A DNA stretch of 64,000 nt from DATNPH01 sp036703315 (GTDB lineage Bacteria > Cyanobacteriota > Cyanobacteriia > Cyanobacteriales > Coleofasciculaceae). Under the pieces are notes generated by a model. The model was not told the origin of the DNA, did no database searches, and saw only the letters and a list, made by a program, of their open reading frames with translations. Each line of letters opens with the position of its first letter. Position 1 is the stretch's first letter. The DNA lies in assembly GCA_036703315.1 (NCBI GenBank), contig DATNPH010000080.1, positions 37,265-101,264 on the forward strand, read 5' to 3'. A program made the translations under genes and the position numbers. Of this stretch, positions 1-9,500 are shown piece after piece.

Positions 1-555
1 CTCTACAGTGCCATCCACGAGCAAATCCAAGCCCTCGCCGAAGCCGAGATTCCCTTTGAACTCATTCCAGGAATCAGCGCTTTCCAGGCAGCCGCCGCCA
101 AACTCGGCGTTGAGCTAACGGTGCCAGGACTGGTACAAACTATTATCCTCACCCGCATCAGTGGTCGTGCCTCAGCCGTGCCTGAGTCTGAAGAGTTGGC
201 ATCTCTGGCAGCCCATCAAGCAAGTCTGTGCCTATACCTCAGTGCCCGTCACGTTGAAGAGGCGCAAGCGAAACTCTTAGAACACTATCCAGCAGATACA
301 CCTGTAGCGGTTTGCTTCCGCATCGGTTGGCCTGATGAACAAATCTGGCTTGTTCCCCTTGACAAAATGGCAACAGTTACTCAAGAGGAAAATCTGATTC
401 GGACGACACTCTATGTGATTAGTCCGGCGCTGGCAACTGTAGGAAAGACAGGTATGCACTCAGCGTTCTCAATGGAGCTAGCTCGTTCGCGTCTCTACCA
501 CCCTGAACACTCCCATCTGTTTCGTCCCTCTCGCTCACACGATTCGATAACCTGA
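1..555 (+). CDS. cobM: Precorrin-4 C11-methyltransferase, 3' part
   Basis: The reading frame is open from the first base of the window, so the 5' end lies outside it; 184 residues remain. The protein should transfer a methyl group from S-adenosylmethionine to C11 of precorrin-4 in corrin ring synthesis for cobalamin, in the cytoplasm. The visible part has the typical CobM/CbiF run: LIPGISAFQAAAAKLGVEL early, then QTIILTR and SGR, and later a VAVCFRIGWPDEQ segment matching the C-terminal half of the tetrapyrrole methylase fold. A GTG at 121 lies inside the conserved domain and is not the real start. The last 25 or so residues, rich in Arg, Ser and His, are poorly conserved. No other cobalamin gene is visible downstream. 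Confidence 0.9.
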   Translation, partial: LYSAIHEQIQALAEAEIPFELIPGISAFQAAAAKLGVELTVPGLVQTIILTRISGRASAVPESEELASLAAHQASLCLYLSARHVEEAQAKLLEHYPADTPVAVCFRIGWPDEQIWLVPLDKMATVTQEENLIRTTLYVISPALATVGKTGMHSAFSMELARSRLYHPEHSHLFRPSRSHDSIT

Positions 556-582
556 ATAATAGGGTGAAATCTCTAAAATGAT

Positions 583-981
583 ATGAATTCAACCAGTTGC
601 CCAAAATGTGCAGGAAGCTTAGAGCAAGTCATTTGTTCCGGGATTGAAGTTGATCGTTGTCTCTACTGCAAAGGAATTTGGTTTGATTCCCTTGAGGCAG
701 AAAAGCTTAAAGCCATTAAAGGTTCTGAGAGTTTGGATATTGGGAACCCAGAAACTGGCAGTCAGCTTGATCAAATCACCAAAGATGTTGACTGCCCTCG
801 TTGTACAGCGATAATGACTCGCATGGTTGACATCGATCAGCACTGTATCTGGTATGAAAAATGCCCAGCTTGCCACGGTGTCTGGTTGGATGCTGGTGAG
901 TTTAGAAAATTTAAGGACAACTTCAATCGTCAAGGAATTCTGGAACAAGCGATGAATGTTTTTCGCTGGAAACGGCAGTGA
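583..981 (+). CDS. Double zinc-ribbon (zf-TFIIB type) protein
   Basis: A 132-residue soluble protein made of two similar zinc ribbons. Ribbon one uses Cys6, Cys9, Cys26 and Cys29 and ends in CKGIWFD; ribbon two uses Cys71, Cys74, Cys94 and Cys97 and ends in CHGVWLDAGE. The CxGxWxD ending is the hallmark of the zf-TFIIB family. Each ribbon should bind one zinc ion. The biochemical role of this family is not established; nucleic acid or protein binding is only an inference. It starts 27 bases after the cobM stop on the same strand, so co-transcription is possible, but no shared function follows from that. Confidence 0.8.
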   Translation: MNSTSCPKCAGSLEQVICSGIEVDRCLYCKGIWFDSLEAEKLKAIKGSESLDIGNPETGSQLDQITKDVDCPRCTAIMTRMVDIDQHCIWYEKCPACHGVWLDAGEFRKFKDNFNRQGILEQAMNVFRWKRQ

Positions 982-1067
982 ATCGCTAATCCCTCAAAAG
1001 GACAACCCCTATCTTCGTATAGATTGGTAAACTAATGCCTTAGATGACGAAATAGGTAAGTACAACC

Positions 1068-1547
1068 TTGCTAGACGAACAAGCTAAGAAAACAATGCTG
1101 CGTAAGATTCCCCACGGGATCTACATCTGCGGTGTTAAGGATGGAGAAGAGATTAACGGTTTTACCATAAGTTGGTTGATGCAGTCCTCGTTTAAACCAC
1201 CGCAGGTGGTCAACTGTGTCAACAAAAACCATACATCCCACGAAATGATCAAAAACAGTGGGGTCTTTGCCATCAGCTTTCTGGATAACGAACAAAAAGA
1301 CCTCGCCCAGAAATTTTTTCAGCCACTACGCCGCGTCGGTAATCGTTTCGAGGACGTGGAATTCTACACGGGAGAAACGGGTTGTCCGATCATCTCCGAC
1401 TCATTGGGTTATGTGGAATGTAAGGTAGTCGGCGCAGTAGAACAAGGTGATCACACAGTTTTTGTTGGAGAAGTGATTGCCTCAGGTATCCATCGGGAGG
1501 GCAAACAACTCTTATTGGAAGATACCGGGTGGCAATATGGCGGTTGA
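1068..1547 (+). CDS. Flavin reductase-like domain protein
   Basis: A 159-residue protein consisting of one flavin reductase-like (FMN-binding split barrel) domain. It resembles the C-terminal flavin:NAD(P)H oxidoreductase module of cyanobacterial flavodiiron proteins, but the metallo-lactamase and flavodoxin modules are absent. The segment with NGFTISWLMQSSFKPP and the later GVFAISFLDNEQ matches the FMN-binding core. It probably reduces flavin with NAD(P)H or acts as a flavin-dependent reductase; substrate unknown. The proposed start is a TTG preceded by AGGTAAG; an in-frame ATG at 1095 would remove nine residues and cannot be excluded. Confidence 0.8.
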   Translation: MLDEQAKKTMLRKIPHGIYICGVKDGEEINGFTISWLMQSSFKPPQVVNCVNKNHTSHEMIKNSGVFAISFLDNEQKDLAQKFFQPLRRVGNRFEDVEFYTGETGCPIISDSLGYVECKVVGAVEQGDHTVFVGEVIASGIHREGKQLLLEDTGWQYGG

Positions 1548-1724
1548 AAAGTTTTGAGAAGAACTTCTCACTCCAAGCGAGTAGGTAAGCAAGTCAAAAT
1601 TTAAAAGTCAAAAAGGGGAAATCTAGTGACAGCAAAACTCTGGATGGTTGCCTGTATGCCAATTAAATGTGGAGCTGCTTAGTTATTAGCTTTCTTACCC
1701 CTGTTACTAATTCTATTTTTGACC

Positions 1725-1798
1725 GCTACACATCAGGTTATCCCTCTTATATTACCTCTCGCTTTAAGCCTCTTGCCTTTTCCAGGTTGATGTGTAGC
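1725..1798. repeat. 11-bp inverted repeat in spacer
   Basis: GCTACACATCA at 1725-1735 is repeated as its exact reverse complement at 1788-1798, 52 bases apart. It lies between the flavin reductase gene and the MIF-like gene, in about 300 bases otherwise without coding signal. There is no T-tract after the right arm, so a simple terminator is unlikely. It could be the ends of a small decayed element or a long-loop RNA structure. Confidence 0.45.
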
Positions 1799-1844
1799 CT
1801 CATAAAATAGACTTAATATCTACTATTGAGTGCTAGGAAAAATT

Positions 1845-2198
1845 ATGCCGTTAATTAAAGTACAAACGTCTGTATCTGTTCCTGAGTCTACTGTTGTTGA
1901 AGGACTGTTGAAGATGCTTTCGGCTAAGTTGGCAAAGCATTTAAGCAAGCCAGAGTCTTATGTAATGACTGCTTTTGAGCCAGAGGTAGCGATGACTTTT
2001 GCTGGCACAACTGAGCCAGTTTGCTACATCGAAATCAAAAGTATTGGCAGCATGAGTCCGGCACAAACTAAGACAATGAGCCAGGATTTTTGCCAAGTGG
2101 TTAATGAAAAGCTAGATGTACCTATTAACCGAATTTATATTGAATTTGCTGATGCTAAGGGTGCAATGTGGGGTTGGAATGGCTCAACATTTGGGTGA
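1845..2198 (+). CDS. MIF-like (macrophage migration inhibitory factor) tautomerase
   Basis: A 117-residue member of the tautomerase/MIF superfamily. After removal of the initiator Met the N-terminus is Pro, the catalytic base in this family; the protein begins MPLIKVQTS. That fixes the ATG at 1845 as the start, because the upstream in-frame GTG at 1830 would bury the proline. Later segments (YVMTAFEPEVAMTFAGTTEP and the C-terminal NRIYIEF region) are typical MIF/D-dopachrome tautomerase sequence, and the length equals the usual 115 or so residues. It is expected to form trimers and to tautomerise phenylpyruvate-like substrates in vitro; the bacterial physiological substrate is unknown. It converges with the kinase gene, leaving a 43-base gap. 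Confidence 0.85.
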   Translation: MPLIKVQTSVSVPESTVVEGLLKMLSAKLAKHLSKPESYVMTAFEPEVAMTFAGTTEPVCYIEIKSIGSMSPAQTKTMSQDFCQVVNEKLDVPINRIYIEFADAKGAMWGWNGSTFG

Positions 2199-2241
2199 CC
2201 AAAGATTTAATGTGCAACTTAAGCGCTAATCAGCTTATCAG

Positions 2242-5055
2242 TCAAGTTACTGCTACTGATTCAGATGATTCAGTTGCACTGCTAGAGCGTTCACGGCTTT
2301 GTTGTATCGGAATCTCAATCGAAAACTCTGTTCCTACGCCTGGCATTGACTCGCATTGCAGGCTACCTTTATGCTTGTCCACTACAATCTGATAGCTAAT
2401 CGATAACCCCAAACCAGTCCCTTTCCCTATTGGCTTTGTGGTAAAGAACGGATCAAACAACTGTAGTTTTACCTTTTCTGTCATCCCCGGACCGTTATCT
2501 GCTATTCGCACAGTCACATGATTGGTAGATGAGACTTCTGTACGAATACGAATCCAAAGGGTTACAGGTTGCTCTTTAGCAGGTTTTAGGTTAGTTGGGG
2601 TTGAACTTTCAACCTTCAACTCTTCTAGGGCGTCAATGGCATTACCCAGAAGATTCATAAAAACTTGATTCAGCTGAGAAGGATAGCACTCTACTGGAGG
2701 CAATTTTCCATACTCTTTGAGTACTACAATGGCGGGACGCTCCGCCTGGGCTTTCAGTCGATGATGCAAAATTAACAGGGTACTCTCTATACCTTCGTGG
2801 ATATCGACGGGTTGTACCTGTACTTGGTCGAGGCGTGAGAAGTTCCGTAGGCTCAGTACCAGGTGACGAATACGTTCTGCTCCAGTTTCCATAGAGCAGA
2901 GAACTTTGGGCAAATCCTCAATTAAAAAATCTAGCTCAATGCCTTCAGCATGAGTCTTTATTTCTGGGGCGGGGTTGGGATAATGCTTTCGATAAAGGCG
3001 TACCAATTGCAGCAGGTCTTTAATATATTCGTTAGCGTAATGTAGGTTGCCGTAGATGAAACTTGTAGGATTGTTGATTTCATGAGCAACACCGGCAACT
3101 AGAGTTCCTAAAGTAGACATTTTTTCAGTCTGCACTAACTGAGTTTGGTAGGAATGCAGGTCATGCAGAGCTTGCTTGAGTTGTTCAGCCTGAGCTTTGG
3201 CTAAGTCGGCAGAGGTACGGGTTTGAGCGTAAAGTTCCGCTTGGTCGATCGCGATCGCGAGTTGGTCAACGACAGCAGCGATTAATTCCACTTCATGATC
3301 ACTCCAAGGGCGGCGTTCCTGGAACTGTTCACATACAATCACTCCCTTTTGATAGGAACGAGTTTGAACAGGCGCAACAAGGAGCGACTTTAGTCCCAAG
3401 GCAACGAGGCGATCTTGACTGCTGACATCCAACTGCACATCTGTAACAATGTCATCAATTCTGAGCAAATCTCGCTCATGCATTGGTGCATTTAACGTTT
3501 TTACATACTCAACGGTACTCGGCCAGTACAACTCGACGGGAAGTCCTGAATCGTAAGCTGCATGCATCAGTTCAAAGTGAGGAGCGTCGGTTGATTTGTG
3601 GTACCACAAAAACTGGCAGCGATCGAGTTCTAGTAGACTACGAATTTCTTGGACAGCTGTTCTTAAAATCTCGTCTAATTCTAGGGAACTACGGATTTGA
3701 CTAGACAGGCGACGTTTAAGCAGTTCTTCCCGTGCTTGCAGTTCTCGAAATCGCGCTTCTGACTCTACAAGTTCATTTTGTGTTGTTTGTAGCTGTTCAT
3801 TGATAGCCAGCAATTGAGCCATCGCTATCTCGACTTCACGGGACTTTTGTTCGAGCAGGCAGTTGTATTGAATTGATTGTGACACTTCAGCCAGCATATC
3901 AAAGACCACTGGCGAGACCGTATCACTCAACTCTTCGAGTCCTAACCAAGGTTGGGGTTTTATAACACCAGCACTGGTAAAAACAATCTGAAATTGACCA
4001 TTCGGCAAAATCCTACCAATACGACAAGGCTTATTAAGATGGTTGTTCTGTTCAATACTGACGTTTCCCCCAGGTGCCTCAAAGGTTTGCCCATAAGCTG
4101 CCTCACGTACTAGGTCAACCTCAAAACTTCCAGCTTTTTCCACGGCTTGTTTCCACAGATAAACCTGAAAATAGGCTGCCTCAATGGGGTCGCTAGTCAC
4201 GCGATCGCTACCATACAGACGCTGGAAATTCTCAACAAAGGCTTGATTTCTAGGTGTGTCGATACTCTGAAAGTAGCTCCAACTGGCATAGTGGCCAGCC
4301 GCAACGTCGCCACCAATGCGTCGGAGTTCCTCTTCAGCAATACTGATTGCCATAATCGGAATTTCTTCGGCGCTAATTCCAGCTTCCTTATACTGCTTGT
4401 AGAACGATAAGTTGCTGTCACCATTAAGGGTATTAAAGACGATATCTGGTTTAGCTTGTTTGATTCTCTCAATCAGACTACTAAACTCTGTAGTCCCCAG
4501 AGGCACGTACTCTTCCCCAGCTAAGGTAGCGCTTTTCTGTTTAAGTTGAGCTTTAATAATCTTGTTGGCGGTACGGGGAAAAACATAGTCAGATCCCACC
4601 AGATAAAAGCTCTTGCCCTTGTTCTTCAATAACCAATCAACGGCTGGTCCTACTTGTTGGTTTGGACACAAGCCCGTGTAGAAAATTTGACGTGAGCATT
4701 CGAGTCCTTCATACTCAACGGGATACCACATCAGGGCATTGAATTCTTCCAACACAGGCAAGACAGCTTTGCGGCTTGCTGAAGTCCACCCTCCGAAAAT
4801 AGTGGCAACCTTGTCTTTTTCGATGAGCGATCGAGCTTTGAGGGCGAAGTTTGGTGGCTTAGAGGCTCCATCTTCAATTACGGCTTCGATACGTCTACCT
4901 AAGACACCACCAGCTTTGTTAATTTCGGCGATCGCCATCAGTTCCGCATCCTTCAACGACGCCTCACTAATTGCCATCGTTCCGCTCAAGGAGTGTAGGA
5001 TTCCGACACGTACAGTAGAATCCGGTCTAACCAACGGCTGGCTTGTTTCACTCAT
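2242..5055 (-). CDS. Hybrid sensor: periplasmic-binding-protein-like domain, GAF, histidine kinase
   Basis: A 937-residue orphan histidine kinase. Residues about 12-385 form a complete type I periplasmic binding protein domain of the branched-chain amino acid/amide/urea class (VGILHSLSGTMA near the start; GGWTSASRKAVLPV and SDYVFPR further on). A coiled coil (about 410-465), a GAF domain (about 470-610), a second helix and a HisKA domain with phospho-acceptor His658 in VAHEINNP follow. The HATPase domain has the N box (FMNLLGNAIDAL), DNGPGM and GTGLGLS motifs. There is no signal peptide or membrane segment, so the sensor should read its ligand in the cytoplasm. The start MSETSQ was preferred to an in-frame ATG 14 codons upstream because the extra residues are not domain-like; this is uncertain. 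No response regulator is adjacent. Confidence 0.88.
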   Translation of the reverse strand: MSETSQPLVRPDSTVRVGILHSLSGTMAISEASLKDAELMAIAEINKAGGVLGRRIEAVIEDGASKPPNFALKARSLIEKDKVATIFGGWTSASRKAVLPVLEEFNALMWYPVEYEGLECSRQIFYTGLCPNQQVGPAVDWLLKNKGKSFYLVGSDYVFPRTANKIIKAQLKQKSATLAGEEYVPLGTTEFSSLIERIKQAKPDIVFNTLNGDSNLSFYKQYKEAGISAEEIPIMAISIAEEELRRIGGDVAAGHYASWSYFQSIDTPRNQAFVENFQRLYGSDRVTSDPIEAAYFQVYLWKQAVEKAGSFEVDLVREAAYGQTFEAPGGNVSIEQNNHLNKPCRIGRILPNGQFQIVFTSAGVIKPQPWLGLEELSDTVSPVVFDMLAEVSQSIQYNCLLEQKSREVEIAMAQLLAINEQLQTTQNELVESEARFRELQAREELLKRRLSSQIRSSLELDEILRTAVQEIRSLLELDRCQFLWYHKSTDAPHFELMHAAYDSGLPVELYWPSTVEYVKTLNAPMHERDLLRIDDIVTDVQLDVSSQDRLVALGLKSLLVAPVQTRSYQKGVIVCEQFQERRPWSDHEVELIAAVVDQLAIAIDQAELYAQTRTSADLAKAQAEQLKQALHDLHSYQTQLVQTEKMSTLGTLVAGVAHEINNPTSFIYGNLHYANEYIKDLLQLVRLYRKHYPNPAPEIKTHAEGIELDFLIEDLPKVLCSMETGAERIRHLVLSLRNFSRLDQVQVQPVDIHEGIESTLLILHHRLKAQAERPAIVVLKEYGKLPPVECYPSQLNQVFMNLLGNAIDALEELKVESSTPTNLKPAKEQPVTLWIRIRTEVSSTNHVTVRIADNGPGMTEKVKLQLFDPFFTTKPIGKGTGLGLSISYQIVVDKHKGSLQCESMPGVGTEFSIEIPIQQSRERSSSATESSESVAVT

Positions 5056-5152
5056 CAGTGACTGTTCCCGAAATTTTCCTACTTTGTCAGCGCACATCAG
5101 CTCGTGTCACCAGCGGTCACTACCAGTTACTATATCGATTCAAGTACCAATA

Positions 5153-5176
5153 GCTATAGGATAGTATCCCTATAGC
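5153..5176. promoter_or_regulatory. Operator-like palindrome upstream of the sensor kinase
   Basis: GCTATAGG and CCTATAGC form a perfect 8-bp inverted repeat with an 8-base spacer that itself continues the symmetry (ATA/TAT). It sits about 100-120 bases upstream of the proposed kinase start. The shape suits a dimeric repressor or activator site; no known cyanobacterial consensus is matched. Confidence 0.35.
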
Positions 5177-5502
5177 CTTGTTCAACATTTTATTTACCTT
5201 TTTAAGGAACTTAGACAATTACTAAGCTTATCTTTTATAAAACTCTTGTTGTTGAACTATACCGAATAATAACTAATTTCAAATACAAAAACTGTATTAA
5301 TTTTTACTTTTAATACCATCTTGTTATTATAACGGATAGGTGGAACAAAGAAAGACGGCTCCAAATTTACACGACTTTGAAGGGCTTGCTTTGTTAAAGC
5401 AAACCGAATTGCAAGGTATTTTCATTGTCAAAAACAAAAACGTAGAAGTACTGATTATTTCCTGACTTCAGCAGAACAAAGGAAGCTATAACAGCTTGAT
5501 AG

Positions 5503-5540
5503 CTCCTCGGATACTAAGGCAGCCGACTGCGACCGAGGAG
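5503..5540 (+). promoter_or_regulatory. Nested stem-loop upstream of carbonic anhydrase
   Basis: CTCCTCGG (5503-5510) pairs with CCGAGGAG (5533-5540), and the loop contains a smaller GCAG/CTGC hairpin with loop CCGA. The element lies about 170 bases before the carbonic anhydrase ATG and is followed by no T-tract, so a 5' leader structure or a small RNA is more likely than a terminator. No known riboswitch class is recognised. Confidence 0.35.
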
Positions 5541-5707
5541 TGGCTAAGATGCATCTCGTTTGTGGGCGATCGCGCTGTTTATTCTAAATTAACAGCAGAC
5601 ACGGGAGTTTATCCAGTTTGTATCAGGGGCAATCAATTTTGTTTGGCGAAGGACTAGCAACAAATTTGATAGAATTATTTTCTTGTCATTTTGAGAAAAT
5701 TCCAATA

Positions 5708-6391
5708 ATGAAGCGGTTGATTCAAGGTCTGCATGAATTTCAGACTAATTACTTTAGTACCCATCGAGAGCTATTCGAGCTGCTATCTCAGGGGCAGCAC
5801 CCAAGAATCCTCTTCATTACCTGCTCAGACTCCCGGATTGACCCGAATTTGATTACCCAAACTGAACCGGGTGAAATGTTCATCATCCGCAATGCTGGCA
5901 ACATCATTCCGCCTTACGGTGCCACGAATGGAGGTGAAGGCGCAACTGTCGAGTATGCTGTTCACGCCTTAGGTGTTCAGGACATCATCGTCTGTGGTCA
6001 CTCCCATTGTGGAGCGATGAAAGGATTGCTAAAACTTGATAAGTTAGCAGAAGATATGCCAGTGGTTTATAACTGGCTCAAACACGCTGAAGCCACGCGT
6101 CGAACGATTAAGGAACACTACCAGCAATACGAGGGTGAAGAACTGCTGAACGCGGCTATAGAAGAAAACGTCCTCAGCCAACTGGAGAATCTACGTACCT
6201 ATCCAGTCGTCCACTCTCGGCTCAAAAGTGGTCAACTGCAACTTCATGGCTGGGTTTATGAGATTGAAACAGGAGAGATTCTCGCCTATGACTCTATCAA
6301 AGGCAAGTACGTGCCAGCAAAAACTCAGTTCTCTAGAGCCGCATGGATCACTCCTGAGCAACAAGAGCGCATCTATAAAGGCTCAAATTGA
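5708..6391 (+). CDS. Beta-carbonic anhydrase
   Basis: A 227-residue beta-class carbonic anhydrase interconverting CO2 and bicarbonate. The zinc ligands Cys39, His98 and Cys101 and the Asp41-Arg43 dyad are visible in CSDSR and CGHSHCG, with positions identical to those of cyanobacterial CcaA/IcfA when translation starts at this ATG (MKRLIQGLHEF). The protein ends about where short beta-CAs end and lacks the roughly 50-75 residue C-terminal extension of carboxysomal CcaA, so a carboxysomal location cannot be assumed. The earlier in-frame start at 5618 would add 30 unrelated residues and is rejected. It lies between two large kinases with separate transcription. Confidence 0.92.
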   Translation: MKRLIQGLHEFQTNYFSTHRELFELLSQGQHPRILFITCSDSRIDPNLITQTEPGEMFIIRNAGNIIPPYGATNGGEGATVEYAVHALGVQDIIVCGHSHCGAMKGLLKLDKLAEDMPVVYNWLKHAEATRRTIKEHYQQYEGEELLNAAIEENVLSQLENLRTYPVVHSRLKSGQLQLHGWVYEIETGEILAYDSIKGKYVPAKTQFSRAAWITPEQQERIYKGSN

Positions 6392-6404
6392 AGCGTTCTA
6401 GGTT

Positions 6405-6475
6405 GGGAGGTTGGAAGGTTGAAGTTTGACAGTCTAACCCCTACAACCGCAACCTGCTAGTCTTCAATTGAGACG
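6405..6475. repeat. Dispersed hairpin repeat, family B copy
   Basis: A run containing GGTTGGAAGGTTGAAG, GACAGTCTAACC, CAACCTGCTAGTCTTCAA. The same order of words is found at 32400-32458. The arms (AAGGTTGAAG and CTTCAA) can pair. It lies in the spacer between the convergent carbonic anhydrase and kinase genes, where it may help stop transcription. Confidence 0.45.
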
Positions 6476-6545
6476 CCATGCACCTCGCGCACAAAGAAGC
6501 TATGAAAATCTTTTTCCCTACTCCCACTCCCAATTTTCAAGATAG
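6476..6545 (-). repeat. Dispersed repeat, family A copy
   Basis: In this orientation it reads CCATG, then ACAAAGAAGCTATGAAAAT, a pyrimidine-rich run, and ATTTTCAAGATAG at the end. It is a diverged copy of the element also found at 14165-14236, 15476-15540, 24766-24852 and 58103-58187. Its last bases overlap the final codons of the adjacent kinase gene. Confidence 0.55.
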
Positions 6546-9500
6546 TTGTTGAATTGGGATTTCGATCCAAAACTCGGTGCCTTGCCCCGGAGTAGACGAA
6601 CAAGTCAGAACACCGTGGTGATGCTCTACGATAATTTGGTAGCTGATAGACAACCCCAAGCCAGTGCCTTTTCCAACAGGTTTGGTAGTGAAAAAGGGGT
6701 CGAATAGTCTTGCCTTCACGGCTTCGCTCATTCCTGGCCCATTATCAGCAATGCAAATAACAATGCTTTGCAGGTTTTTAGTTTTGTAGTGCGGCTGTTC
6801 CGTAATCAGAACAACAGAGTTTTGACTTGAGTCAAATAACTCATCAGTGTCTAAGAGGTTAGTACGGATGGTGATCGCAGGAGAGGGGTGAGAGGCAATA
6901 GATGAGGAGTATTCCGGACAGTCCACTTCAGATGGCTTAAGCGCCTCAATCGCATTGATCAGGATGTTCATGAAGACTTGATTAAGCTCTGCTGGATAGC
7001 ACTCCACAGGTGGCAGATTGCCGTACTCTTTGAGAATTTGAATTTCTGGATGCTTATCTTTCGCCTTTAGTCGGTGTTGCAAAATCAAGAGAGTGCTTTC
7101 AAGACCCTCATGCACGTCAACTTGCTTAATATCGGCTTCGTCGAGTCGAGAGAAGCTCCGTAAGCTGTGTACTATAGAGCGGATGCGGTCAGTTCCTCGT
7201 TGCATTGAACTGAGGAGTTTAGGGAGGTCACTGGCTATGAAATCGATGTTAATGACATGGGCTTGCTCTGCTATCGTGGGACTCGGACTAGGGTAATGCT
7301 CCTGATAAAGGTGCAAAAGACCCATTACGTCGTAGAAGTAAGCGCTGGCATAGGCGATGTTGTTGTGGATAAAGTTGACGGGGTTATTAATCTCATGGGC
7401 AACACCAGCAACCAACTGTCCTAAGCCAGACATCTTTTCGCTCTGGATCAGTTTGGCTTGGGTGGTTTGCAGTTCTTTGAGGGCAAACTCTAGTTGTTTG
7501 GTCTTTGCTTGGGCGGTAAGGGCTGCTTCCCGTGCCTCGGTGTAAAGTTCTGCTTGATCAAGAGCGATCGCCAGTTGGGCAACTACTGCTTGCAGGAGTT
7601 CTACTTCGCTGTCATCCCAAGATCGCATTCCGGTGCAGTGAGCACAACAAATTACCCCAATCTCCCCAGCATGAGTTTCAATGGGTATTGACAAGAACGA
7701 AATGTAGCCCAAAGTTATTAATAACTCCCGTAGGGCAGGATCGTTAAATGTCTCAACTTCATCAACTTGGATAATTTGTCGGTTTAACAGCCGCTTAGCC
7801 AACGGTTCTACCTGAGCCGTTGTGTATTGGCCCATGTGGCTGGCTAGGAGTGGATTTCTAGCTTCGTTGACTACCTCCCAGTAGGGTGATGTTTCATGAT
7901 TCCTATACCAGACAAAGTTACATCTGTCAATTTGTAAAAGATGACGGATTGACTGAACAGCCGTTTCCAGGATGGTATCGAGTTCTAGAGAGTTGCGAAT
8001 TTGATTGGCTAGCTCAAATAAAAGCGATTCTCGACGGGTTAAAAGTTCTGCCCGTGCCCAATAGCGGTCAATCGCTACAGCGATCGCGTTGGCGACCCAA
8101 CTCAGGGTGCGATCGGCTTCTTGGGTAAGGGGTTGTCCCAATACTGTCATGACGCCGATCAGCCGATCTTCTACAACTAGGGAGTAGTTAGAAAAATGAT
8201 TCGGGAATAAGGAGGCGTTTAATTCGTTTAATGACTCACCCCTTAAGTAAGGTCGATGGAGTTGAGGGACTAGATCAATGAGAGCGGGGTTTACAGGAGT
8301 TAGCTGACCAGCAGTAGCCTGTTTTTCTAACTGGTGAGAGGCAGGATTGAATGTCCATACCGTTGTGGTGAGGGCATCAAGCTGTTGCACTATTGCCTCT
8401 GTGCAACGCCCAAGAATGGCTGGTAATGTGCCACCTTCGGCGAGGGCAACGCCGACTTTTGCCGCCAACGTGGACAGGTGCGATCGCTCCAAAAGTGCAG
8501 CCTCTGACTGTTTCCGTTCGCTGATATCGCTACAATAAACAGCTAACCCGTCTTCATAGGGATAGGCACGTACCAAAAACCAGCTACTGAGTGGTTCGTA
8601 AAACTCCTCAAATTTAATAGTGATCTGCTCAGCAACGGCTCGACGAAATTGCTGCTCAAGCTGGGAACCGATCACACCGGGAAACTCATCCCACATGCAC
8701 TTACCTAATAACTGTTCAGCTTTTTGGGATAAAACCTGCTCGGCTTTCGAGTTGATGTAGGTAAATCGCCATGCGTGATCGACCGCAATGAAAGCCTCCG
8801 TGATGCTCTCTAAAATATTGCTCCTGTCGCAGGATGCTTTGTTGAGCTGAGCTTCTGCCTGTTTAGCGGGAGTGATGTCGCGGGACTTGACGACTACCTT
8901 GATTTTCCCTGCCTCATCAAGCAGAGATTGACTAATGGCTTCAAGAGTATGCCAGCTGCCGTCCTGATGCCAAAACCGAAATTCTATAGGTGCACAACTG
9001 GGACATTGAACCACATCTTTTAAGTACTCAATCACTTTTTGAGTGTCGTCTGGGTGAACAAACTTAAAGATGTTTAGACCAACTAGGTGATTGGGCTGAT
9101 ATCCGAGTATGCGTTTAATCGATGGACTTTCATAGCTGATCGTTCCATCGCTGTTGAGAATGGTGATGATGTCTGATGCGTTTTCAATGAGCGATCGAAA
9201 GTGTTCTTTACGCCGTTGCAACGTCTCGCGTGTATGTCTGCGCACAGTAGCGTCTTTGATCGCGCAAATAAAATACTTAGGGATATCAAGCGGCTCATGG
9301 AGAACAGATACTGTCATATTTACCCAGACAGGAGAACCTGTTTTATGGATAAAGCACTTCTCAATGTTGAGCGTCTGCTTTTGACCCCTGAACAACTGGC
9401 ACAGGTTCGTCTGAGTAGCCGCTTGCTCTTCTGGATGGGTAATCTCCAAAATTGTTTTTTTCAACAATTCCTCTCGCCTGTACCCTGTGATGTCGCACAA

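Larger units (their letters stand above)
5056..5707. other. Divergent spacer between kinase and carbonic anhydrase genes
   Basis: About 650 bases without a convincing gene, AT-rich between 5180 and 5330. It must hold the promoters of both divergent genes. Two structured sites stand out and are listed separately: an operator-like palindrome close to the kinase gene and a nested stem-loop upstream of the carbonic anhydrase. In-frame codons of the carbonic anhydrase reading frame extend back to 5618 but show no family similarity. Confidence 0.6.

Noticed and set aside
5618..5707. N-terminal extension of carbonic anhydrase
   Set aside because: Starting at 5708 puts the zinc ligands at the standard positions; the extension is not conserved-looking.
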